From NCBI GenBank assembly GCA_029068025.1, contig JAIEDJ010000091.1:1-13901 (forward strand): a DNA stretch of 13,901 bases, written 5' to 3'. The notes beneath the pieces were generated by a model. That model made no database searches and had not been told where the DNA came from. It worked only from the letters and a program-made list of their open reading frames with translations. The first letter of the stretch is position 1, and each line of letters opens with the position of its first letter. A program made the translations under genes and the position numbers. The stretch comes from Oscillospiraceae bacterium (GTDB lineage Bacteria; Bacillota; Clostridia; Oscillospirales; Ruminococcaceae). Positions 5,564 through 12,514 of the stretch are shown here, piece after piece.

Positions 5564-6412
5564 ATGAGGATCTTGGTGATCGGCGGGGATAAGCGAATGG
5601 ACTATGCAGCGGAAAAACTGTCGGAACAGTATGAAACAGAACAGTTCCAAGCCGGCGACACCGCTGCGCCTGGACGTTTCGGCGCTGTCGTACTGCCGCT
5701 GCCGCTTACAAAAAACGGTTCTGACATCTTCGCGCCGGCGCTCAAAGAGCCGCTCGGATTTGAGATAATAGGAAAATTCGCCGAGGAAGGCGCACTGATA
5801 TTCGCGGGCGGAGAGTCAAAAAAGCTCTCGGACTTCTGTGCCGAACACAAATATCGGCTCGAAAACTATTTCTCGCACGAAACGCTAACACTGCGAAACG
5901 CGGCACTCACCGCCGAGGCAGCCTGCGCTATGCTCTCGCAAAGCACAGACGGAGCGCTTTTAAACAGCAGGGTGCTGATCACCGGATACGGTAGGATAGC
6001 GAGATTCCTTGCGGCAAGGCTGAAAGCGAACGGCTGCGCTGCCACGGTTGCGGCGCGCCGCGCGGAACAGCGCGAGACCGCCGTACTTGACGGCTTTTCT
6101 GCCGTATCTGTTGAGGATATGTCTGAAACGCTCGCGAATTATGATCTGATCGCGAACACTGTGCCCTTTGCGCTGTTTACCGAGAAAGATTTTCGCCTAA
6201 TGCGCGGAGATTGTGTATTCATTGAGCTAGCCACGCTGCCCGAGCAGCCCGTGCGTTCATTCGCCGACAGCTGTGGTATCAAATACATCTATGCATCAGG
6301 ACTGCCGGGAAAGTGTTCTCCAAAGGCGGCGGGGATATATATTGCCGAAGAAATCACAGGAGCATTGAAAAGAATTTCAGATATCGCGCAGCTTGCGCGC
6401 CCAACAACATAA
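5564..6412 (+). CDS. dpaA: Dipicolinate synthase subunit A
   Basis: It is the putative NAD(P)-binding subunit of the enzyme that turns the lysine-pathway intermediate made by DapA (dihydrodipicolinate or its hydrated form) into dipicolinic acid in the sporulating mother cell. The start MRILVIGGDKRMDYAAEKL is chosen because GGAGGG lies 7 bases upstream. An upstream in-frame ATG at 5507 lies inside the promoter region. The protein has 282 residues, close to the ~297 of B. subtilis SpoVFA. An N-terminal dipicolinate-synthase domain (1-125) is followed by a Rossmann domain with VLITGYGRIARFLAARL (137-153, GxGxxA). Near the C-terminus the family sequence ASGLPGKCSPKAAGIYIAEE (244-263) is clear. 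dpaB follows after 23 bases, forming a two-gene operon closed by a terminator at 7043-7079. Confidence 0.95.
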   Translation: MRILVIGGDKRMDYAAEKLSEQYETEQFQAGDTAAPGRFGAVVLPLPLTKNGSDIFAPALKEPLGFEIIGKFAEEGALIFAGGESKKLSDFCAEHKYRLENYFSHETLTLRNAALTAEAACAMLSQSTDGALLNSRVLITGYGRIARFLAARLKANGCAATVAARRAEQRETAVLDGFSAVSVEDMSETLANYDLIANTVPFALFTEKDFRLMRGDCVFIELATLPEQPVRSFADSCGIKYIYASGLPGKCSPKAAGIYIAEEITGALKRISDIAQLARPTT

Positions 6413-6435
6413 ATAACACTGAAAGGACAGAACTT

Positions 6436-7032
6436 ATGAGCGATATAGATAAACTTTCGGGACTGCGTGTGGGATTCGCGGTCTGCGGCTCGTTCTGTAC
6501 GTTCGCCAAGGTATTTGAGCAGCTTGAGGAGCTGGTCGCTCTCGGCTGTGAGGTTACTCCGATCATGTCCCACAACGCATATTCCCTTGACACACGCTTC
6601 GGAACAGCGCAGCAGCACGCCGCGCGGCTCTATGAGATCACAGGCAAAACCGTTCTGCATGATATAACCGCAGTTGAACCAATAGGGCCAAAGAAGATGT
6701 TCGATGTGCTGGCAGTCGCGCCCTGCACAGGAAACACGCTCGCGAAGCTGGCGCTTGGGATAACTGATACCCCCGTCTGCATGGCGGTAAAAAGCCATCT
6801 CCGCAATCAGCGCCCCGTAGTGATCGCCGTTTCCACAAACGACGCGCTTTCCGGATCGGCAAAGAACATCGGTATTCTGCGCAATTACAAAAATTTCTAC
6901 TTTGTACCCATGTTCCAGGATGACTGTCTCAGCAAGCCGTTCTCAATGATCGCGGATTTCTCAAAGCTCCCGCAGACCATTCTGGAGGCGCTTGACGGCA
7001 AGCAGATACAACCGGTATACACAGTAAAATAA
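6436..7032 (+). CDS. dpaB: Dipicolinate synthase subunit B (flavoprotein family)
   Basis: The second subunit of dipicolinate synthase has 198 residues, normal for SpoVFB. The start MSDIDKLSGLRVGFAVCGSF follows AAAGGACAG. Longer in-frame extensions run back through dpaA and are rejected. The protein is of the flavoprotein (Pan/Dfp-like) fold, with the early GFAVCGSFCTF loop, the MSHNAYSLDTRFG segment, and the strongly conserved APCTGNTLAKLALGITDTPV followed by AVKSHLRNQRPVVIAVSTND. With DpaA it makes dipicolinic acid, the calcium-chelated core solute of spores that gives heat resistance. Its presence shows the organism has spore-forming ancestry and probably sporulates. Confidence 0.95.
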   Translation: MSDIDKLSGLRVGFAVCGSFCTFAKVFEQLEELVALGCEVTPIMSHNAYSLDTRFGTAQQHAARLYEITGKTVLHDITAVEPIGPKKMFDVLAVAPCTGNTLAKLALGITDTPVCMAVKSHLRNQRPVVIAVSTNDALSGSAKNIGILRNYKNFYFVPMFQDDCLSKPFSMIADFSKLPQTILEALDGKQIQPVYTVK

Positions 7033-7042
7033 ACGGAAACAA

Positions 7043-7079
7043 CTCCCGCGAAGCTGATCCTTCGCGGGAGCTGTTTTTT
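7043..7079 (+). terminator. Intrinsic terminator of dpaAB, shared by convergent gene
   Basis: CTCCCGCGAAG (7043-7053), a 6-base loop, and CTTCGCGGGAG (7060-7070) are followed by CTG and six T residues. On the opposite strand the same hairpin is followed by TTGTTTCC, so it may also stop the convergent secreted-protein gene that ends at 7085, though more weakly. Confidence 0.92.
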
Positions 7080-7084
7080 GCTGA

Positions 7085-8767
7085 TCAATAATAATACCAA
7101 TCGCCGCTTGCCTGCATATTCTTGCAGTTGATTATATACTTGCCGTCGGTGCGGTTATATGGAGCAAGGAAGTAGCTCCAGCTGCCGCTTCTGCCATAGT
7201 TGCCGACTTCTATCATATACTTTGTGCCGTCGATCTCTATTTCGCCCCAATAATGCTGCCAATAGCTGGACGGCCAGGTTCCGCGCCAACCGAGAACCAT
7301 ATTCGCTTCGTAACCAAGATAACGCATCATTGAGACCATTGCGCCGTTATATTGCGCGCACTGTCCGGTTTGCTTGTTGAATATCGCGTCGACATAAGAA
7401 CTTTTTGCTATCTTGTTCCAGTCGCTTGTTGTCAGTGCGTAGTTTGTGTTTCTGTTTATCCAGTTGAGAGTATAGCGCAGCTTGTCCGAGTCAGTCATAT
7501 CGTCGGTGAAGTGCTCCTTGGCAAACTTTTCAAGAGTGGCGATGTCATCGCTGCTGAGCGTTACCGCCGCATGCAGCGAATTGGTCTGCTTCTGACTGTC
7601 CGTGATCGTGAAAGACAGCTGATCTGTCTTCTTTGCGTTGCGGAGAACACTCTGTTCCTGAGGCTTCTGAAAGGAATTGATCTCTTCGCTTTGCGGACTG
7701 TATACCAACTGTCCGTCGTATCTTCCGAACGCTGATACGCTGAACGTATGCTTGTCCGTCGGAGCGACATCAGTTATCGTATATGTTGTGCTGCCACTCT
7801 CACGCAGATCAGCGGCGATCATACCGTCAACGTATACAAGATACCCCTCGGCATTGGGGGTGCTGTTCCACGACAAGGTAACTGAACTTCCGCTTGAAGT
7901 AAGATTCACCTTCGGCGCATTCAGCGTGGTGGTTACGGTACGTGATTGTGAGGATGTGGTGTACAGCTTTCCGTTATATGTAGTATGAGACTGAACAATA
8001 TAATGACAATTGCTGAGCTGCGGCGCTGTGGTATCGATAAACTCATTTCCCGATGCGGTACCGATAAGCGTGCTGGCACCGTTCTGATCGTCCTGGCGGT
8101 AAACGTTTATTTTATCGCAGCTCACGCTGTCCCATCTCAAAACATTTCCGGCAGCCTCCTGCCGCGCGGTAAAGTGATTTATCGGAGCATATCCTATTTT
8201 AAAGAATATCGAACGGCTGCCCGTATAATTGCCCTTAAATGTGATCGTGCCGGTGGAATAACCGATATTGGTATTATTATCGGCAGTTATGGTGTAGTCA
8301 GCGGATTCTCTCAGCGTCCGAAATCCCACCGCAATGTCAACACACGGAAACGTGGGCTTTCCCGTATATTCAGCTATGCCGACATTTACTGTAAGATTTG
8401 GTATATCCTTGATATCAAGCGGCAGTATCGTAAACGTCGCGAGCGTTGTCTGACCACTGTACTCGCCTTTTCCGACAGCGACAATTTTTCCCGTTCCGGC
8501 ATCGATGTTATACCTGTAGCCGATGGTGTAATTCTCGCTTTGATACTCCTCGCTTATCCAGCCTGTCTCGCCGTTGGTCAGCATATACTCGGGTTGGATC
8601 ACTCCTCCGGTATAAGTAAACACGGTCTCCTTGAGCTTGACACCAAGGTTAAGAGTGGAAACGTCCTTGCCGTTTGACGACGCGTGTGCGGAAAATGTTC
8701 CGTTTATGGCGAAAAACGCGCACAGCGACACGATGACCGACGCCGCCCATAATGTTAATTTTTTCAT
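7085..8767 (-). CDS. Secreted multidomain protein with Ig-like/Fn3-like modules and transglutaminase-like domain
   Basis: The 560-residue product starts MKKLTLWAASVIVSLCAFFA after AAGGAG. The signal peptide probably ends after AHA (residue 29). Two Ig-like modules of the YTG type follow, about 38-117 (FTYTGGVIQPE ... GKGEYSGQTTLATFTI) and 120-191 (AEYTGKPTFP ... DYTITADNNTNIGYSTGT ... GNYTGS). Two Fn3-like modules lie at about 195-283 and 284-368. The C-terminal part (about 415-545) is transglutaminase-like: QTGQCAQYNGAMVSMMRYLG with Cys470, then WQHYWGEIEIDG with His505. At the expected third catalytic position (15 after His) there is Glu520 in place of Asp. There is no LPxTG, dockerin or membrane anchor, so it is probably released or wall-associated. 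The likely role is cell-surface protease or crosslinker. The substrate cannot be told. It has its own promoter and long leader. Confidence 0.9.
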   Translation of the reverse strand: MKKLTLWAASVIVSLCAFFAINGTFSAHASSNGKDVSTLNLGVKLKETVFTYTGGVIQPEYMLTNGETGWISEEYQSENYTIGYRYNIDAGTGKIVAVGKGEYSGQTTLATFTILPLDIKDIPNLTVNVGIAEYTGKPTFPCVDIAVGFRTLRESADYTITADNNTNIGYSTGTITFKGNYTGSRSIFFKIGYAPINHFTARQEAAGNVLRWDSVSCDKINVYRQDDQNGASTLIGTASGNEFIDTTAPQLSNCHYIVQSHTTYNGKLYTTSSQSRTVTTTLNAPKVNLTSSGSSVTLSWNSTPNAEGYLVYVDGMIAADLRESGSTTYTITDVAPTDKHTFSVSAFGRYDGQLVYSPQSEEINSFQKPQEQSVLRNAKKTDQLSFTITDSQKQTNSLHAAVTLSSDDIATLEKFAKEHFTDDMTDSDKLRYTLNWINRNTNYALTTSDWNKIAKSSYVDAIFNKQTGQCAQYNGAMVSMMRYLGYEANMVLGWRGTWPSSYWQHYWGEIEIDGTKYMIEVGNYGRSGSWSYFLAPYNRTDGKYIINCKNMQASGDWYYY

Positions 8768-8915
8768 AAGAACTCCTTAACTTTAAGAGTCAATATCTTA
8801 TGGCAGCGCTTCCTGCCTTTTGGAACATTGACACTGTATTGTTTGTTGCGGCCGTATTTTTTACAGATAAAAGAAGAACTTATGAGAAGATATACTTGTG
8901 ATTAAGATTAAAAAT

Positions 8916-8944
8916 ATTATACCATATACTTGCGGTTTTGTCAA
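8916..8944 (-). promoter_or_regulatory. Perfect sigma-A promoter with extended -10 for the secreted transglutaminase-like protein
   Basis: On the minus strand TTGACA (8944-8939), a 17-base spacer ending TGG, and TATAAT (8921-8916) give a full consensus promoter with extended -10. Transcription from about 8909 gives a ~140-base leader before the ATG at 8767. The leader contains a small hairpin (GGCAG/CTGCC, 8802-8817). I do not recognise a riboswitch in it. Confidence 0.9.
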
Positions 8945-8983
8945 TGATTTGACAGTATTTAACAAATTTCCGCAAAAAATGAC

Positions 8984-9029
8984 AAAAAAAAGAGGCAAGA
9001 TCCGGAGTCAATTCTCCATCTTACCTCTT
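8984..9029 (-). terminator. Strong intrinsic terminator downstream of ptsI
   Basis: On the minus strand AAGAGGTAAGAT pairs with ATCTTGCCTCTT (12 pairs, one G-U), with an inner GGAG/CTCC and a short loop (9029 to 8990). T residues follow (8991-8984). It closes the PTS operon after the hairpin element at 9030-9191. Confidence 0.92.
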
Positions 9030-9191
9030 AGAGCTTGTTTATTATCTCGAAGTGCGCAAATTTCGCAGTAGATTTTGCGTATTTCGAGGCGTTTTTTCGC
9101 AGACGTACTTTATGTACTTCAAGAAAAAACAACGAAGAAATACGTAAAAGATACAAGAAAGATGCGTACTGAGAGATACTAAACATGCTCT
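9030..9191. repeat. ~160-bp imperfect palindromic (MITE-like) element at the ptsI stop codon
   Basis: The two ends are inverted copies: AGAGCTTGTTTATTATCTC on the left and the complement of AAGAGCATGTTTAGTATCTC on the right. Similarity continues inward through CGTATTTC and GTTTTTTC blocks to a centre GTAC-TTTAT-GTAC at 9105-9117, so the whole unit can fold into one long hairpin. TTA flanks both ends (TTA-GAGC ... GCTC-TTA), compatible with a TA or TTA target duplication. The ptsI stop codon TAA is the right-hand flank. It holds no credible gene. Confidence 0.75.
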
Positions 9192-10831
9192 TATTTCCGT
9201 GCACCGAGATCTGTACTTCTGACCGCCTTGCGCACCTTCAGCACGAACGCGGGCGAAACGGAAAGCTCGTCGATCCCCATTCGCAGAAACGCTTCCGTAA
9301 GGGCGGTATCCGCTCCCAGCTCTCCGCAGATGCCGATCCACGCGCCGTGCCTGTGGGCATTTTCCGCGCTCATTTCTATCAGCCGCAGAACGGCTTCATG
9401 GTGCGTATCTATAAACTGCTCTATATCGGGATTCTGCCTGTCGCACGCGAGAGTGTATTGGATAAGATCGTTTGTTCCCACGCTGAAAAAATCCACCATT
9501 GGCGCCAGCCTGTCGCTGATAATTGCGGCAGCGGGTGTTTCGATCATTATTCCAAGCTCGATATTTTCGGAAAATCCTATCCCCTGAGCTTTCAGCTCCG
9601 ACTTGACTTCCCCGCAGACCGAAAGGATACTCTCAAGCTCCGAAACGCTTGTGATCATTGGAAACATTATTCCGAGATTCCCGAAAACAGAAGCTCTGTA
9701 CAGCGCCCTGAGCTGTGTTTTGAATATCTCGGGACGCGTCAGGCAAATGCGTATCGCACGGTATCCCAGTGCGGGATTTTCTTCCTTTTTAAGACCGAAA
9801 TAATCTACCTTCTTATCAGCGCCGATATCCAGCGTGCGAATTATGACCTTCTTTCCCGCCATGCTTTCAAGCACTTTTTTATACGCGTTGAACTGCTGTT
9901 CCTCGGTCGGATAATCTGAGTTTTCAAGATAGAGAAATTCGCTGCGGAAAAGTCCGATCCCTCCCGCGTCGTTTGCGAGGACTTTGCCTATGTCATTGAC
10001 CGAGCCGATATTCGCGTATACGTTTATCTTCCTTCCGTCAAGCGTGACATTTTCCTTTCCCTTGAGCGTCTGGAGCAGGCGCTTTTTTTCTTCGTCCGTG
10101 CGCTGTTTTTCAAGAAATCTTGCGCGTGTTTCCTCGTCGGGAGCCACGAAAAACTCTCCGGTATATCCGTCGACGGCAGCTTCATCGCCGTCGCTTATTT
10201 CGGCGAGGAATTCGTCGCCCGCGCCTATTATCGCGGGGATACTCATATTCCGCGCGAGTATTGCGGTGTGCGAATTGGACGACCCGTGCGCCGTGACAAA
10301 CGCCAGCACCTTGTCCTTGTCAAGCGCTACCGTTTCACTGGGGGCAAGATCGCTCGCGCAGATGATCACCCTTTCACCGGTATCGTTTTCAGCTGAGGGA
10401 TTCCCCGAAAGAACGTTTATCAGACGGTTGGAGATATCGCGGATGTCGGCGGCGCGAGCCTTCATATACGCGTCGTCCATAGCCGAGAACATATCCGCGA
10501 AATTGTCGGCGGTGACTGCGACGGCGTATTCCGCGTTTACGCTTCGGCTTTCGATAATATTTCTGACAGAATCGTTGTAATCCTCGTCGTCCAGCATCAT
10601 CTGATGTATTTCAAAGATAGCGGCGTTAGCCTCGCCGACCTCCTTCAGCGCCTTGTCGTAGATCTCCTGCAGCTGTTTTACGGCAACCGCCTTCGCCTGC
10701 TCAAAACGTGCCTTTTCGTTTTCAATATCCGTAACACGAACACGCTTTACCTCCGCGTCGGGCTTCTTGAATATCATGATCTTTCCGACGGCGACCGCTC
10801 CGCATACGCCTTTTCCCTGAAACCTTTTCAT
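9191..10831 (-). CDS. ptsI: PTS Enzyme I (phosphoenolpyruvate-protein phosphotransferase)
   Basis: It transfers phosphate from phosphoenolpyruvate to HPr, the first step of PTS sugar uptake, in the cytoplasm. The length is 546 residues, a little shorter than the ~570 usual. The start MKRFQGKGVCGAVAVGK follows GGAGGTGAAAAA. The N-terminal HPr-binding helical part is at about 20-140. The phosphohistidine domain has AHGSSNSHTAILARNMSIPA with His188. The PEP-binding barrel has GGIGLFRSEFLYL, IIRTLDIGADK, GIMIETPAAA, FFSVGTNDLIQYTLACDR and the catalytic GICGELGAD with Cys502. All key residues are present. It follows ptsH after a 40-base gap. The hairpin element begins at its stop codon and the terminator lies ~160 bases further. 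Confidence 0.97.
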   Translation of the reverse strand: MKRFQGKGVCGAVAVGKIMIFKKPDAEVKRVRVTDIENEKARFEQAKAVAVKQLQEIYDKALKEVGEANAAIFEIHQMMLDDEDYNDSVRNIIESRSVNAEYAVAVTADNFADMFSAMDDAYMKARAADIRDISNRLINVLSGNPSAENDTGERVIICASDLAPSETVALDKDKVLAFVTAHGSSNSHTAILARNMSIPAIIGAGDEFLAEISDGDEAAVDGYTGEFFVAPDEETRARFLEKQRTDEEKKRLLQTLKGKENVTLDGRKINVYANIGSVNDIGKVLANDAGGIGLFRSEFLYLENSDYPTEEQQFNAYKKVLESMAGKKVIIRTLDIGADKKVDYFGLKKEENPALGYRAIRICLTRPEIFKTQLRALYRASVFGNLGIMFPMITSVSELESILSVCGEVKSELKAQGIGFSENIELGIMIETPAAAIISDRLAPMVDFFSVGTNDLIQYTLACDRQNPDIEQFIDTHHEAVLRLIEMSAENAHRHGAWIGICGELGADTALTEAFLRMGIDELSVSPAFVLKVRKAVRSTDLGARK

Positions 10832-10871
10832 TTTTTCACCTCCGTATCGTCAAATTTTCCGTGTTATCCGA

Positions 10872-11129
10872 TCAAAAATTGTGTTGGAAAAACGATTCCA
10901 GCTCAATGGCGGCCCTTTCCTCGTCCGCGCCCTCGGCGGAAACCTTTACGGTATCACCGCACTTCACGCCCATACCCATGACCGCCATGAGCTTTGTGGC
11001 GGCGGCGGTCTTCCCGTCCTTTTCGAGAGTTATCACGCTGTCATATTCCTTTGCCTTTTTCACAAGCAGACCCGCGGGTCTCGCGTGAATACCGACTTCA
11101 TCTTTAATTGTATAAGAAAATGTTTTCAT
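10872..11129 (-). CDS. ptsH: HPr phosphocarrier protein with Lys at the Ser46 position
   Basis: The small PTS phosphocarrier has 85 residues, the normal length. The start MKTFSYTIKDEVGIHARPAG follows AAGGAG. His15 in GIHARPAG receives phosphate from Enzyme I and passes it to Enzyme II. Alignment by eye with B. subtilis HPr (GKTVNLKSIMGVMSLG against GKTAAATKLMAVMGMG) puts Lys46 where the regulatory Ser46 would be. It therefore should not be a substrate of HPr kinase/phosphorylase nor a classic CcpA co-repressor. It may be a transport-only HPr, or the organism may use another copy for regulation. It is co-directional with ptsI and, further upstream, with scrK and scrB. No clear promoter is seen between scrK and ptsH. 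Confidence 0.95.
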   Translation of the reverse strand: MKTFSYTIKDEVGIHARPAGLLVKKAKEYDSVITLEKDGKTAAATKLMAVMGMGVKCGDTVKVSAEGADEERAAIELESFFQHNF

Positions 11130-11152
11130 ATCCGTTACTCCTTATTTTAAAA

Positions 11153-11260
11153 AATTTCAAAATTCTCACTTGGCGGCGTTTTGCGCGTAGCGCATAATGC
11201 GGTCAAGTGAGAACCAGTCAAAATTTTTTCTTGAGAAAAAATTTTGACTTTTTTGAAATT
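11153..11260. repeat. Nested palindromic element upstream of ptsH
   Basis: An outer inverted pair AATTTCAAAA (11153-11162) / TTTTGAAATT (11251-11260) encloses two hairpins. The first has 10-bp arms TTCTCACTTG / CAAGTGAGAA (11163-11172, 11204-11213) with an inner TGCGC-GTA-GCGCA. The second has perfect 16-bp arms around a TG loop (11216-11231, 11234-11249: AGTCAAAATTTTTTCT). This can fold as a three-way junction. On the minus strand no U tract follows, so readthrough from scrK into ptsH is possible. It occupies the ptsH leader, ending ~24 bases before the ATG. Confidence 0.85.
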
Positions 11261-11268
11261 CATGCGTA

Positions 11269-11498
11269 TTTAAGGCAACACCGCACAAAGACCGCGCTTC
11301 GCGCTTTGCCGCCCACTTGCTTGCACGCATTATGCGCTTTGCGCAAAACGCTTTTCCGTCATCTTGCACAAATCATCCTTGAACGCATTATGCCTGCGGC
11401 CAAACGCTGCGTCAGCCTTACTGCGTCGGATTTGTACAATCTGACGAAAAATCTGCTGGCGCAATTGGACGACAATCTTTGTGCGGTGTTGCCTTAAA
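11269..11498. mobile_element. 230-bp MITE-like element with perfect 23-bp terminal inverted repeats
   Basis: The left end 11269-11291 begins TTTAAGGCAACACCGCACAA. The right end 11476-11498 is its exact 23-base reverse complement. The interior is rich in short GCGC palindromes (TTATGCGCTTTGCGCAAAA, GCATTATGC twice) and carries no transposase. One plus-strand frame is open across nearly the whole unit (ending ... DDNLCAVLP within the right repeat), but it has no ribosome site and I do not call it a gene. The size, repeats and lack of coding capacity are those of a miniature inverted-repeat transposable element moved in trans. Confidence 0.8.
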
Positions 11499-11542
11499 AT
11501 ATTGATCTTGGCTTGGACGATTTTGCCGCACGTTTGCCGCGT

Positions 11543-12514
11543 TTATCTTAGTTTTTGCCGAATTTCCTCCAACGTCGGATATGAAGGGATCGCGCCGTAT
11601 TTCCGGACGCTTTCCGCACAGAACGCGTTTGAAAAGTCAAGGCATTTCCGCTGCTCGCGTTCCTCCATGTCCGAAAGCGTTTCGGCGGTCATTCCAAGCT
11701 CGTTCAGCATCCACAAAAACGAGCCTATAAATCCGTCGCCCGCGCCGGTGGTGTCCTTGATATCCACCGCGGTAGCCTCGCTCACCGACACGTTATTTTC
11801 GGTGAACACATACGCGCCCTTGCCGCCGCAGGTATATACGATCATCTTTACATTGCCGTTAAACAGCTTTGGGATACCTTTTTTATGATCTCTTTCTCCC
11901 GTGATGAATTCCAGCTCTTCATCGGAGATCTTCAGAATATCGGCAAGCGGAATAAACTCAAGCACAGTCCTTTTCAGTATAGCCGGGTCGTCCCAGAGCT
12001 GAAAGCGCAGATTCGGATCAAAGCTTATGATGCCGCCCTTTTTCCGCGCCGCGTCTATCGCGGAATAATGCGCGCTCTTCATCGGAAAATCTCCCAGAGA
12101 AACGCTGCAGAAGTGCAGCGCGAACACGTCCTCAAACCACTCGGCTCTGATCTTGTCGGATGTGAGGAGCATATCCGCGGAGGGCTTTCTGTAAAACGAA
12201 AAGGTGCGGTTTCCGTCCCTGGCAAGACTTACAAAGGCAAGCGCCGTGTTCGCCTTATCGGTCCGCGATATACAAGAGGTATCTATGCCGTATTCGGCAA
12301 GCTCGCGCATTATTTTATCTCCGAACGGATCACAGCCAAGCTGAGTGATCAGCCGTGCCGAACCTCCCAGCCGCGCAAACGCGCCGCATACGTTTGCGGG
12401 CGCTCCGCCGAGCTTCGGAGAAAAACCGGATACCTCATAGAACTCGCAGCCGACCTTGTCGGGGATAAAATCGATCAGCGCTTCGCCTATTGCTATAAGT
12501 CTTTTATTCTTCAT
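11543..12514 (-). CDS. scrK: Fructokinase (PfkB family)
   Basis: It phosphorylates the free fructose released by the neighbouring sucrose-6-phosphate hydrolase. The 323 residues are typical. The start MKNKRLIAIGEALIDFIPD follows GGAGGT and overlaps the end of scrB by 11 bases, so the two are translationally coupled. PfkB signature 1 is at 36-51 (GGAPANVCGAFARLGG). Signature 2 is DTTGAGDGFIGSFL at 254-267, with Asp260 as catalytic base and the anion-hole glycines. The family FDPNLRFQLWDD (165-176) is present. Other sugar kinases of the ribokinase group share these motifs. The adjacent GH32 gene makes fructose the likely substrate. Confidence 0.9.
   Translation of the reverse strand: MKNKRLIAIGEALIDFIPDKVGCEFYEVSGFSPKLGGAPANVCGAFARLGGSARLITQLGCDPFGDKIMRELAEYGIDTSCISRTDKANTALAFVSLARDGNRTFSFYRKPSADMLLTSDKIRAEWFEDVFALHFCSVSLGDFPMKSAHYSAIDAARKKGGIISFDPNLRFQLWDDPAILKRTVLEFIPLADILKISDEELEFITGERDHKKGIPKLFNGNVKMIVYTCGGKGAYVFTENNVSVSEATAVDIKDTTGAGDGFIGSFLWMLNELGMTAETLSDMEEREQRKCLDFSNAFCAESVRKYGAIPSYPTLEEIRQKLR

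Noticed and set aside
7985..8677. 230-residue plus-strand frame opposite the secreted protein gene
   Set aside because: Antisense shadow of a clear signal-peptide/Ig-like/transglutaminase coding frame, with no ribosome site.
8768..8830. Possible c-di-GMP-type riboswitch in the leader (AAAAGGCAGGAAGCGCTGCC)
   Set aside because: Only a short stem is present; the conserved core of the known c-di-GMP classes is not there.
9185..9919. 244-residue plus-strand frame opposite ptsI
   Set aside because: Antisense to the fully conserved Enzyme I barrel; composition and start are not gene-like.
11207..11497. 96-residue open frame on the plus strand across the MITE-like element
   Set aside because: It has no ribosome site, starts inside the neighbouring palindrome, and its C-terminus is the terminal inverted repeat. 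It is a by-product of the element, though it may appear in databases as a hypothetical protein.
9030..11498. CRISPR-like array formed by the repeats around ptsHI
   Set aside because: The repeats are of different families, not regularly spaced, and no cas genes are present.
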